64,000 nucleotides of DNA from Streptomyces ortus (GTDB lineage: Bacteria > Actinomycetota > Actinomycetes > Streptomycetales > Streptomycetaceae): NCBI RefSeq assembly GCF_026341275.1, contig NZ_JAIFZO010000002.1:7284118-7348117 (forward strand), read 5' to 3'. The position numbers and the translations under genes are program-made. Below, piece by piece: positions 1 through 7,289 of the stretch (positions are counted from its first letter, which is position 1; every line of letters begins with the position of its first letter). The notes below the pieces were generated by a model. That model ran no database searches. It was not told where the DNA came from and saw nothing but the letters and a program-made list of their open reading frames with translations.

Positions 1-45
1 CCGGATCCATTCGCAGCATCCACAGAACAGAGGGGAAACCTCATC

Positions 46-282
46 ATGTCCAAACGGCGGAAAAGCCTGGTCGATGACGTCCTGGACCGGGCGAGCGACG
101 TCGGCCGCGACTCACGCGACATGACGCGGCGGGCGCTCACCGGGAAGAAGAGGAAGAAGGGCAAGAAGAGCACCCGCAAGCTGGTCAAGCGCAACAACCG
201 CGCGGTCGAAGCGCTCGTGGTGCAACTCGACCAGTACCTCAAGCAGGACCGCGCGAAGGAGAAGAGCCACCACGTCGGCTGA
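46..282 (+). CDS. Small basic protein of unknown function
   Basis: A 78-residue, lysine/arginine-rich protein (RRALTGKKRKKGKKSTRKLVKR in the middle, residues about 28-49) ending in a short amphipathic segment. It starts at ATG with a GAGGGGAAA-type ribosome site about 9 bases upstream. No signal peptide or membrane segment is visible. The charge suggests nucleic acid or membrane-surface contact, but no function can be assigned. It lies 68 bases before the AarF-type kinase gene on the same strand and could be cotranscribed with it. It belongs to the accessory stretch left of the tRNA-Pro fragment at 4391. Confidence 0.65.
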   Translation: MSKRRKSLVDDVLDRASDVGRDSRDMTRRALTGKKRKKGKKSTRKLVKRNNRAVEALVVQLDQYLKQDRAKEKSHHVG

Positions 283-350
283 GCGTGCGCAACACGACGG
301 TTCATCCCCTCGGCTCGCAGACTCACCGTAGCGAGGAAAGGCGGGTCCGG

Positions 351-1844
351 GTGGCTGAGCGCCGCACGCGACACACGGCTCGAGTACTGGCCAGGCTCGG
401 GATGCAGGAAGTGTCCCGGGCCACCGGACACCGCCGTTTCCAGGCAGGCGACGCCGCGGAGGTCACCTCCCAACAGCAGCGGGCCCAGGCGATCCGCCAG
501 GCTCTGGAACAGCTCGGACCCCTGTATGTGAAGATCGGCCAGATCCTCTCGACCAGACCGGACCTCGTGCCGGACTACGTACGCGAGGAACTCGCCCTGC
601 TGACCGATCAGGCCACCGTGCGGCCGTTCGCGACCTTCGTGCCGGCGCTGGAAGCAGAACTCGGCCCCGACTGGCGCAACTCGTTCAGTTCGTTCGAGAC
701 TGGCCGGCCGCTGGGCGCCGCCTCCCTCGCACAGGTCTACCGCGCCACCCGCAGGGACGGCACCCCGTGCGTCGTGAAGATCCAGCGGCCTGGGTCCCAC
801 GGAATCGTGTTCGGCGACATGACCGTCCTGCGGCGCGCCAGCCGCGTAATCGCTCGGGCGGCGCCGCGGTTCAACGAGGTCATCGACACCGGAGCGATGC
901 TCGACGTCATCTTCCGTGCCATGGGTGACGAGCTGGACTTCACCCGGGAAGCAGCCAACATGAAGGACGCCCGCAAAGCCGCGAAAGAGTTCAAAACAAT
1001 CAAAGTCCCGAAAGCTCTCGTCGCCACTCCGCGCGTCCTTGTCCAGAGCCTTGCCGATGGACAGGCCGCCCACCGGCTCAAAGAAGGCGAACTGAGCCGC
1101 AAGCAGCGCAAGAAGATGGCCAAGGAATTCGTCGCCTACATGTTCAAGGGCTTCTTCATCGATCGAACCTTCCACGCCGACCCCCATCCGGGCAACGTGC
1201 TGATCAGCCCCGACGGAAAAGTCCACGTCATCGACTGGGGCATGGTCGGCCGCATCGACCGCAGCATGAGCGCCGGGATGCTCGGCACGATGATCGGCAT
1301 GGCCTACAACGACGGGCCGGCACTCGCCCAGTCCTGGATCCGGATGGGCTCCACCACCCCCTGGAGCGACATCGGCGGGTTCACCGCCGACATCGCACGC
1401 TTCGTACCTCACATCACCAACGCCTCACTGGCCGAACTGAACTTCGGCGTCGCCCTTACCACAGTCCTCACCTTCTCCACCCACCGCGGCATCCAGACCA
1501 CACCCAACGTCTCCATCGTGGGCAAAGCCGTCGCCAACATGGAAGGCACTGTCCGGCACATCCACCCCGGCCTGAAACTCTCCGACAGCATCCGCGACGC
1601 CCTTCAGGACATCCTGCTCGACATGGCCCGCGACCTCGCCTCCCCCGAACAACTGGCGCAGTACGGCCTGCACACGCTGCACGCCCTCACTCAAGGGCCC
1701 GGCCAGGGAACACGCCTGCTCAACGACCTGGCCGACCGCCAGCTCACCCTGCACAACCACACCCGGTTCCACGACACCCGATTCAACAAAGGAGCCTTCG
1801 CCCTCGCACTTCTGGCACTCGGGCGCCGCCACCGGCCGGGCTGA
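351..1844 (+). CDS. ABC1/AarF/UbiB-family atypical kinase
   Basis: A 497-residue protein of the ABC1/UbiB/AarF protein-kinase-like family. In known members these are ATPases with an unorthodox kinase fold, linked to quinone or lipid metabolism. Visible hallmarks are the KxGQ motif (LYVKIGQILSTRPDLVP, about residues 59-75), the Ala-rich nucleotide loop (LGAASLAQVYRA, about 121), the lysine in CVVKIQRP, HADPHPGN (about 275-282) and the DxG-like DWG in VIDWGMVGRI (about 295). The GTG at 351 was chosen because AGGAAAGG lies 9 bases before it; an in-frame GTG at 285 has no comparable site. No transmembrane helix is obvious at the C-terminus, unlike many UbiB proteins. The substrate is unknown. Confidence 0.88.
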   Translation: MAERRTRHTARVLARLGMQEVSRATGHRRFQAGDAAEVTSQQQRAQAIRQALEQLGPLYVKIGQILSTRPDLVPDYVREELALLTDQATVRPFATFVPALEAELGPDWRNSFSSFETGRPLGAASLAQVYRATRRDGTPCVVKIQRPGSHGIVFGDMTVLRRASRVIARAAPRFNEVIDTGAMLDVIFRAMGDELDFTREAANMKDARKAAKEFKTIKVPKALVATPRVLVQSLADGQAAHRLKEGELSRKQRKKMAKEFVAYMFKGFFIDRTFHADPHPGNVLISPDGKVHVIDWGMVGRIDRSMSAGMLGTMIGMAYNDGPALAQSWIRMGSTTPWSDIGGFTADIARFVPHITNASLAELNFGVALTTVLTFSTHRGIQTTPNVSIVGKAVANMEGTVRHIHPGLKLSDSIRDALQDILLDMARDLASPEQLAQYGLHTLHALTQGPGQGTRLLNDLADRQLTLHNHTRFHDTRFNKGAFALALLALGRRHRPG

Positions 1845-2031
1845 CCTCCACCGCCGACCGGCCCTGCCGGACACCACCCGCCCGGGGTGCTCACCCCGCC
1901 GCACCAGTGCCCCCGGCCCAGCTGTATCCGGGCCGACCACGGGCCGGGAAGCAAGCCCCGAACGGCCCGACCACGTCGCCACAGCACCACGTGACGACTC
2001 CCCTCACCGCCGACAGAAGTGAGAAAGGTTC

Positions 2032-2202
2032 GTGCTGAGCCGCCCCCGCAGCCTTCTGTTCTGGCTCGTACTGATCATCCTCCTGTACATCGTCGCCACC
2101 GCCCCCACCGAACTAGCCGACACCGTCCTGGCCATCTGGCACGCCACCAAACGCTTCTTCAACTCCCTGGACATCCTCATCGACACCCTCGAAACGTCCT
2201 GA
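2032..2202 (+). CDS. Small single-pass membrane protein
   Basis: A 56-residue protein starting at GTG, with GAGAAAGG 4-11 bases upstream. Residues 8-24 (LLFWLVLIILLYIVATA) form one clear transmembrane helix, followed by an amphipathic tail (LADTVLAIWHATKRFFNSLDILIDTLETS). Third codon positions are strongly G/C, which supports real coding. It sits between the AarF-type kinase and a lipoprotein-like gene on the same strand and may form a unit with them. No family was recognised. Confidence 0.6.
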   Translation: MLSRPRSLLFWLVLIILLYIVATAPTELADTVLAIWHATKRFFNSLDILIDTLETS

Positions 2203-2239
2203 ACAACCCGCACCCGCCCGCCAAGAGGAGGGTCCTGCC

Positions 2240-2694
2240 ATGCACACCCCGTTCAGGCTCCTGCAACTGCTGTTCGTCGCCGCCCTCGCCGCCGCCGGAT
2301 GCGGGCTGTCCCCCTCCGCGCCCCAACTTCCGCCCGCCTCGCCGCCCCCACCGATCGTGCACGTCGACGTCCACCCCCCTGCCACCCGGCCGGCCCCCAC
2401 CACCCCGACACCACACACAGCACGCCGATCCGCCCGACAGCCCACAGCTCAACCCGCCACCACGCCGAACCCGACACCCTCCTTCAGCGCATCGCCCACA
2501 CCCCCGGCCTCGCGCAGCACCTCCGCCTCAGCTCAGCCAACCTGCCCATCAGCGATGCCCCCATCATCCGCACCCTCAGCGCCATCACCCTCGCCGGACG
2601 ACAGTCCGAGCAACTTTCCGCCCCGCGCCCCGGCCGTCCCGTAAACCCGCGACGCCACCCGCCCCGGGCCGCAAGCGGCAATGCGGCGCGATGA
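2240..2694 (+). pseudogene. Lipoprotein-like gene, probably frameshifted
   Basis: The 5' part (ATG at 2240, GAGGAGGG ribosome site) encodes a lipoprotein signal: MHTPFRLLQLLFVAALAAAGC, with the lipobox cysteine at residue 21, then a Pro/Thr/Ser-rich stretch. The same frame continues to a stop at 2642-2644, but after about 2410 it looks unlike coding sequence. The frame that ends at 2694 then becomes convincing, with high GC3 and a helical sequence (DTLLQRIAHTPGLAQHLRLS then SANLPISDAPIIRTLSAITL). The simplest reading is one secreted lipoprotein gene broken by a one-base indel near 2400-2430, either natural or a sequence error. If intact, the protein would be about 150 residues. Alternatively only the 134-residue proline-rich lipoprotein is real. 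Confidence 0.5.
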
Positions 2695-2869
2695 GACGCA
2701 GTCCGCCCGGGCCGGCAGATCCGCCCCCGAAACGAACGGAACCCGGTGCCGATTCGCATGGGCTCCCAGGCACCTGAACTTCGAAAATCCGCGCGCACAA
2801 TCCAGCAAATTCTCAGCCTACTTTTCTGCCCTCCACATATTCGCTTCTCCATCTGAAAGGAGCACTAAC

Positions 2870-3034
2870 GTGCGCATTATTCGCCATCGAACGACCAGTA
2901 GTGGTTCCACGCGGGTGCTTGTTGATGCGGAAGGAAGTCCCAGGGTGCCCATTGCTGTTCATGGCTGTCGTCGGGAGTTACTTCGTCAGGTCGAGAGAAA
3001 TCAACTGAATGAAAACAGCTACCCGGCCCGGTAA
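2870..3034 (+). CDS. Small hypothetical protein, atypical base composition
   Basis: A 54-residue protein (MRIIRHRTTSSGSTRVLVDA at the N-terminus, ending NENSYPAR). It starts at GTG with an excellent GAAAGGAG site 7-8 bases upstream. Its codon use is much less GC-biased than its neighbours, and the flanking DNA (about 2790-3540) is also visibly lower in GC. That fits recently acquired DNA. No family was recognised; the length and lone position leave some doubt. Confidence 0.4.
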   Translation: MRIIRHRTTSSGSTRVLVDAEGSPRVPIAVHGCRRELLRQVERNQLNENSYPAR

Positions 3035-3545
3035 AATCCCAGCTCAGATAGTGTCGACCCCGCGCCCGCGGAGATCCTCTGAACAGTTTCTCCGGCTCCG
3101 GCGCGATGTACCTGTCGCCCCTGTTCTCGCACGGAGAAGGCCGTAGGGCACCGTCGAAGTGGTCCTAAACCGGAGGGTGGCCCGCCGACGAAAGGTGAGC
3201 CGGAACAAGGAAATCAGTAAAACCACGTGGCGCCTTTGGCTGCTGTCGTGGGATGGATCTCCCGTATCAGTCCGGCAGTCGAGGTGCCGGTGTTGGGTGT
3301 CCGAGATACGCCCAGCTAAGGGCAGTGCTCATTCAGCTTGACGACGCCGAATTCAATGCGTGTGGTGGTCGGGTGCCGACCTGGTGCTGTCGACTGTTCA
3401 CAGGCAATCTGCTCACCTGACATGTACCACCACCCGGCGTCACTCCCGTGAAAATTGGAACGGTGCACGACAACAGCCAACTTGATCCTGTCTCATCCTC
3501 TCCTTCCTCATCAAGGAATCGAGTCTCTCTCGAACACAGGGCGGT
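3035..3545. other. Intergenic, no convincing gene
   Basis: About 510 bases with lower GC than the rest of the window and no frame with Streptomyces-like third-position bias. Short frames such as 3159-3341 lack a ribosome site. It lies between the small atypical gene and the 3' end of the truncated kinase. Nothing recognisable as an IS end or integrase remnant was seen. Confidence 0.5.
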
Positions 3546-4091
3546 TCACACGACACCGTTCCGGGTTACCGAGGTGCCGTCAGCGGCATGAGCGATGCCG
3601 AAGTCCAGGACGCGGGGGCCGGCCGGGGTGAGGATGGCGTTCTGCGGTTTCACGTGCCGGTGGACGACGCCGGCAGTGTGGATGGCGGCGAGGGCCTGGG
3701 CGGTGCCGGTGGCGAAGGCGTAGAGGGTGCCGCCGGTGAGCGCGCCGTGGGTGGCGAGATGCTGATCGAGGGTGAGCCCTGGGGCGTAGGCGGTGGCCAG
3801 CCAGGGGTTCTCGGCATCCGGGTCTGCTGCGAGAAGAGGTATGAGGCACGGCCCCTGCACTCGGGCTGACAGCTGGACCTCTCGGCGGAAGCGGTCCCGG
3901 AACTCAGGGCCCTCGGCCTGCGCGGGATGAATCACCTTTACCGCGACACGCAGGCCGGCCGGATCGAGACCGGCGTGAACGGTACCCATGCCGCCCGCGC
4001 CGAGACGGCCGACGATCCGGTAGGGGCCGACGTGCTTCGGGTCACCAGAGCGGGCAGGCTGGACCCGCGTCTCTGCGCGAGCGATGCTCAC
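3546..4091 (-). pseudogene. Truncated Ser/Thr protein kinase remnant
   Basis: An N-terminal piece (181 residues from the GTG at 4091, AGAGGAA site upstream) of a Hanks-type kinase of the Streptomyces PknB/AfsK kind. Visible: Gly-rich loop (YRIVGRLGAGGMGTVHAG), the VAIK-type lysine in LRVAVKVIH, and DFG (VLDFGIAHA). The catalytic loop normally reads HRDxKPxN but here reads HRHVKPQN, so the catalytic Asp is replaced by His. The frame stops just after the DFG segment (DGTSVTRNGVV), before the APE motif and the C-lobe. The membrane and sensor parts are absent too. It cannot be an active kinase. It lies 300 bases from the tRNA-Pro fragment, in line with decay near an integration end. Confidence 0.75.
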
Positions 4092-4390
4092 AGGGTGTTC
4101 GTTCCTCTTCTGCGATGGAGCGCCATGAGACTGGACGCACGCCCGTGAACGAAGCCCCAGCCTTGGGAACGGGATCGTATGGGCAGACTGCCGCAGCGGG
4201 TCGGGCAGTTCGCAGCTTCGTTGTCGCGAGGACGCTCCACGGAGTGGCCTGGCGGCAGAGCTATGACATGCGGGTGGGGACCAGTTGGGGACCACACGGT
4301 ACGCGCGATGGCGCACGGCGGAGCCTCGGACGCGCAAATCGCTTCCAGATCAAGTCTGTTATATCCAGAAAACACCTCCGACCCTCACTC
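4092..4390. other. Junction region, no gene seen
   Basis: About 300 bases between the start of the kinase remnant and the tRNA-Pro 3' fragment. No supported coding frame; the sequence immediately before 4391 does not resemble the 5' half of a tRNA. It is probably the terminal part of the inferred integrated element. Confidence 0.4.
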
Positions 4391-4433
4391 CTGGGGGTCA
4401 AGGGGTCGCAGGTTCAAATCCTGTCGTCCCGAC
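4391..4433 (+). other. tRNA-Pro 3' fragment, probable attachment site
   Basis: These 43 bases are identical to 24270-24312, which run from the anticodon loop (CTGGGGG) of the complete tRNA-Pro to one base past the discriminator. Identity stops abruptly on the left inside the anticodon loop, and the 5' half of a tRNA is missing. Integrases of actinomycete integrative elements recombine in tRNA 3' halves and leave one complete tRNA and one such fragment. By that geometry the element lies to the left and its complete tRNA copy is outside the window. The copy at 24238 is on the wrong side to be its partner. Confidence 0.7.
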
Positions 4434-4439
4434 GATGCG

Positions 4440-4479
4440 AAGGGTCCTCGCGGACGAAAGTCCGCGGGGGCCCTTTTCG
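4440..4479 (+). terminator. Rho-independent terminator behind tRNA fragment
   Basis: A strong hairpin (arms AGGGTCCTCGCGGAC and GTCCGCGGGGGCCCT with small bulges, GAAA loop) is followed by TTT. It starts 7 bases after the tRNA-Pro fragment and is probably the original terminator of the host tRNA gene. Confidence 0.75.
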
Positions 4480-4546
4480 TATGTCTCCGTCGGTCGTCTC
4501 CCGCCTCTGCGTTCTCTCCGTCCTCACCCGCCTTATGATCTTGTGC

Positions 4547-4873
4547 GTGACTGTGCAGAACATGGACAAGACGGTGTCCCGTAAGCAGCGGCTGCAGGAG
4601 AAGCAGCGGCGTCAGTTGGCGGTGGTCGACACCGTGGACAAGGCCGAGATCAAGGTCCGCAAGGCGGAGACGGAGCTGGCCGTGGCCGTCGCCGAGGCGG
4701 TGCAGGTGTTCGGCGACGAGCAGTCCGCGTCCGAGGGGCTCGACATGCCGGTCGGGACGATCCGGCACTTCCTCGGCATGGCGGAGAAGGACGCCGCCGA
4801 TACCGCCAAGGAAGCCGACCAGGACGGCGGCAAGGACGGCGGCAAGGAAGCGGAGAGCTCTGACGGAGCCTGA
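4547..4873 (+). CDS. Small coiled-coil protein of unknown function
   Basis: A 108-residue protein with a basic N-terminus (MDKTVSRKQRLQEKQRRQLA after the alternative ATG at 4562), a heptad-like helical middle (VDTVDKAEIKVRKAETELAV) and an acidic, Gly/Lys-rich tail. The GTG at 4547 is chosen because a TATGAT -10 box at 4535-4540 lies just upstream. That would give a nearly leaderless mRNA, a common arrangement in Streptomyces; ATG 4562 is equally possible. No family was recognised. It is the first intact gene right of the inferred element end. Confidence 0.6.
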   Translation: MTVQNMDKTVSRKQRLQEKQRRQLAVVDTVDKAEIKVRKAETELAVAVAEAVQVFGDEQSASEGLDMPVGTIRHFLGMAEKDAADTAKEADQDGGKDGGKEAESSDGA

Positions 4874-5020
4874 TTCCGGGTGCCGTCCGGACGGTCGCTC
4901 CGCCAAACGTCCGGACGGCGGGCGGCGGACGTTCAACTTCCCGCCATCGCCCGGTTGTGGCGGGTGAGGAGCGTACGGACTGTCGACCGGGCCCGTCCGG
5001 TCCTGTCCTACGGAGTGTCC

Positions 5021-6937
5021 ATGACCGCGGCAGAGCCTCAGAACCCCCTGCACAGACGCGCGCTGCTGCGAGCCGCGGCAGTGCTGCCCGTCGCCGGCGC
5101 GGGCGTCGCCGCCTTCGAGACCTCCGCGCGGGCCGTCGCCGGCACGGCTCCCGGCGACGCCCACGCCTCCGCCTCCGTCTCTGCCTCCGCCGGGCACGGC
5201 GGTCGTTTCGACCCCGAGAGCCCGCGCTTCGTGCTGGCCGTCCTGCCCGACACCCAGTACCTCTTCGACGCCGACAGCACCGACCCGGCCCCGCTGCGGG
5301 AGGCGTTCCGCCATCTGGTCGCCGAGCGCGGCGAGGCGAACATCGCGTTCATGACGCACCTCGGCGATGTTACCGAGCACGGCACCGAGGACGAGATCGG
5401 ACGGGCCGCCGACACCTTCCGGACCCTCCACGGCAAGGTGCCCTACAGCGTCCTGGCCGGCAACCACGACATCAGCTCCGGGGACGACCAGCGCGGCGAC
5501 TCCGCGTACCTCGCCGCCTTCGGGCCCGCCCGCTACAAGTCCATGCCGACCTACCGCGGCGCCTCGCCCGACGGCTACAACACGTACCACGTGCTCAGGG
5601 CCGCGGGCCGGTCCTGGCTGGTCCTCGCCCTCGACTGGCGCATCTCGGACAAGGGCCTGACGTGGGCGAGGGGTGTCCTCGACGCGCACCCCACGCTGCC
5701 CGCCGTCCTCACCACCCACGACATCGCCTGGGCCGACGACGACGGCGAGGCGCAGCTGTCGGACAACGGAAAGCGCCTGTGGGACGGCCTGATCCGCGGC
5801 AACGACCAGATCTTCCTGGCGTTGGGCGGCCACTACTGGCCGCCGGGCCGCACGGTCCTGCGCAACGACTCCGACAACGATGTCCACATCCACATCACCA
5901 ACTACCAGGACCGCTATTACGGCGGCGCCGGCATGATCCGTACGTACGGCTTCGACCTGGCCCGCGGGGTCGTCGACGTCGAGACCTTCTCGCCGTGGCT
6001 CCTCGCCCGCGACCCCGCGAAGCGGTCACCGCTGGAGGCCGAGACCATCGAACTGACCGGCGACACCGACCGGTTCAGCCTGGAGATCGACTTCGCCGAG
6101 CGCTTCAAGGGCTTCGCCCCCGTCGCCGTGCCGAAGCCGCGTCCCGCCTCCGCGGTGATGCCGCGCGGCACGGTCGCGTACTGGCGCTTCGACGCCGCCG
6201 GGACCTCGGTGGGCGGCACGGCGGGCAAGCCCGTCGCGGACGGCGCCGTCGTACGCGACCTCACCGGCAACGGGAACGACCTCGCCGTCAGCCTGCTGTC
6301 GTCGAGCGGGCCCGACGTCCTCACCTGGTCGGCCGACCACCACCCCGGCCAGCCCGCGCACGCCAGCCTCCGCTTCGACGGCGGCAAGAGCCCGGACCGC
6401 GGCGCGATCCTGACGACCTCCGCCCGAGCCGCCCTGAACAGCGAGAAGTTCCTCCGCGGCTACACCATCGAGACCTTCGTCCGGCTGCCCGAGCCCTTCG
6501 AGGGCGACCACTCCTGGATGGGCATCCTCAGCTGGGAGGGGCGCAACGGGGACGCGGGCAAGACCACGGGCTGGTCCCCGCTGGAACCCACCTGCAGCCT
6601 CAACCTGTCACCCGAGCGGTTCCTCCAGTTCGTGGTGTATCCGCAGCGCCAGGACGCCGACCCCACGTCGTGGAGCCACGCGGTGCCCGTGGGCCGCTGG
6701 ATGCACATCGCCCTCGTCAACGACGGCCGCCGCACGGTGATGTACGTGGACGGCTCGAAGATCGCCCGCAATCCCTCGCAGCCGTCCACAGGCATCGCCA
6801 CCCTCGGCAAGCCCTTCGTGCTCGGGGCCACCCAGTTCGACGAGAGCTTCGGACAGGGCTTCTACGGCTGGCTGGGCGACACGCGCATCGTGAACCGGGC
6901 GCTGTCCGTGGGGGAGTTCCTGAATCCTTACGTGTAG
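5021..6937 (+). CDS. Secreted metallophosphoesterase with LamG-like domain
   Basis: A 638-residue exported protein. The N-terminus has a twin-arginine (Tat) signal (HRRALLRAAAVLPVAGAGVA, about residues 11-30). The calcineurin-like phosphoesterase domain shows its metal motifs in order: LPDTQ (about 77), GD in THLGDVTEHG (about 115), GNHD (147-150), a TTHD-type His and a GGHYW. The C-terminal part (about 390-638) has the pattern of a concanavalin A/LamG jelly roll (WMHIALVNDGRRTVMYVDGS), which usually binds glycans. ATG 5021 follows GGAG by 5 bases. Tat export fits a metalloenzyme folded before secretion. The substrate (phosphodiester, phosphoprotein or nucleotide) cannot be told. Confidence 0.85.
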   Translation: MTAAEPQNPLHRRALLRAAAVLPVAGAGVAAFETSARAVAGTAPGDAHASASVSASAGHGGRFDPESPRFVLAVLPDTQYLFDADSTDPAPLREAFRHLVAERGEANIAFMTHLGDVTEHGTEDEIGRAADTFRTLHGKVPYSVLAGNHDISSGDDQRGDSAYLAAFGPARYKSMPTYRGASPDGYNTYHVLRAAGRSWLVLALDWRISDKGLTWARGVLDAHPTLPAVLTTHDIAWADDDGEAQLSDNGKRLWDGLIRGNDQIFLALGGHYWPPGRTVLRNDSDNDVHIHITNYQDRYYGGAGMIRTYGFDLARGVVDVETFSPWLLARDPAKRSPLEAETIELTGDTDRFSLEIDFAERFKGFAPVAVPKPRPASAVMPRGTVAYWRFDAAGTSVGGTAGKPVADGAVVRDLTGNGNDLAVSLLSSSGPDVLTWSADHHPGQPAHASLRFDGGKSPDRGAILTTSARAALNSEKFLRGYTIETFVRLPEPFEGDHSWMGILSWEGRNGDAGKTTGWSPLEPTCSLNLSPERFLQFVVYPQRQDADPTSWSHAVPVGRWMHIALVNDGRRTVMYVDGSKIARNPSQPSTGIATLGKPFVLGATQFDESFGQGFYGWLGDTRIVNRALSVGEFLNPYV

Positions 6938-7052
6938 CGACGGAACGGTCACGGTGAGGTGATGAAAGGTCCGAGGTCACCGTCGGGTACGACGAAGGTC
7001 ACATTTACATATCGGACACTTCGCACTTCAATCTTCACGCGAGGCACACAAG

Positions 7053-7082
7053 TTGGCTAAGTTGACGGCTGGGCCGTACGAC
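7053..7082 (+). promoter_or_regulatory. Candidate promoter of the riboswitch transcript
   Basis: TTGGCT at 7053-7058 and TACGAC at 7077-7082, 18 bases apart, just upstream of the riboswitch aptamer. This would start the RNA near 7089. It is a motif match only. Confidence 0.35.
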
Positions 7083-7100
7083 TCCCTCCGGTGAACCTCG

Positions 7101-7268
7101 CCGGGTCGCGCGGTCTCCGCCGAATCCGACCGGCCTTCGTGGCGGCCGGAGCCGGAGGTCCAGTCGACTTTCAGGGTGAATCGGCCCAACTGCCCGGTGG
7201 GCAGAGGTCGTAGGGCACGCTTTTTCGTAACTTCCCGCCCGAACCCGACAGTCGACCCGGCTGGCGGT
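7101..7268 (+). promoter_or_regulatory. c-di-AMP (ydaO/yuaA) riboswitch
   Basis: The conserved blocks of the actinobacterial c-di-AMP aptamer appear in order: GCCGAATCCGACC (about 7119), GGGTGAATCGG (about 7177), GTAGGGCA (about 7210), CCCGAACCCGACAG (about 7238) and GGCTGGCGG. The closing helix P1 is perfect: CCGGGTCG at 7101-7108 pairs with CGACCCGG at 7253-7260. In Streptomyces this riboswitch precedes cell-wall hydrolase genes (rpf and NlpC/P60 families) and reports c-di-AMP. Here it ends about 13 bases before the Shine-Dalgarno site of the NlpC/P60 gene. Binding of c-di-AMP is expected to reduce expression. Confidence 0.88.
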
Positions 7269-7289
7269 GCACGGAAGGAGTCGTCTCCC

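Noticed and set aside
3159..3341. Possible 60-residue gene in the low-GC gap
   Set aside because: No ribosome site, no codon bias and no recognisable sequence.
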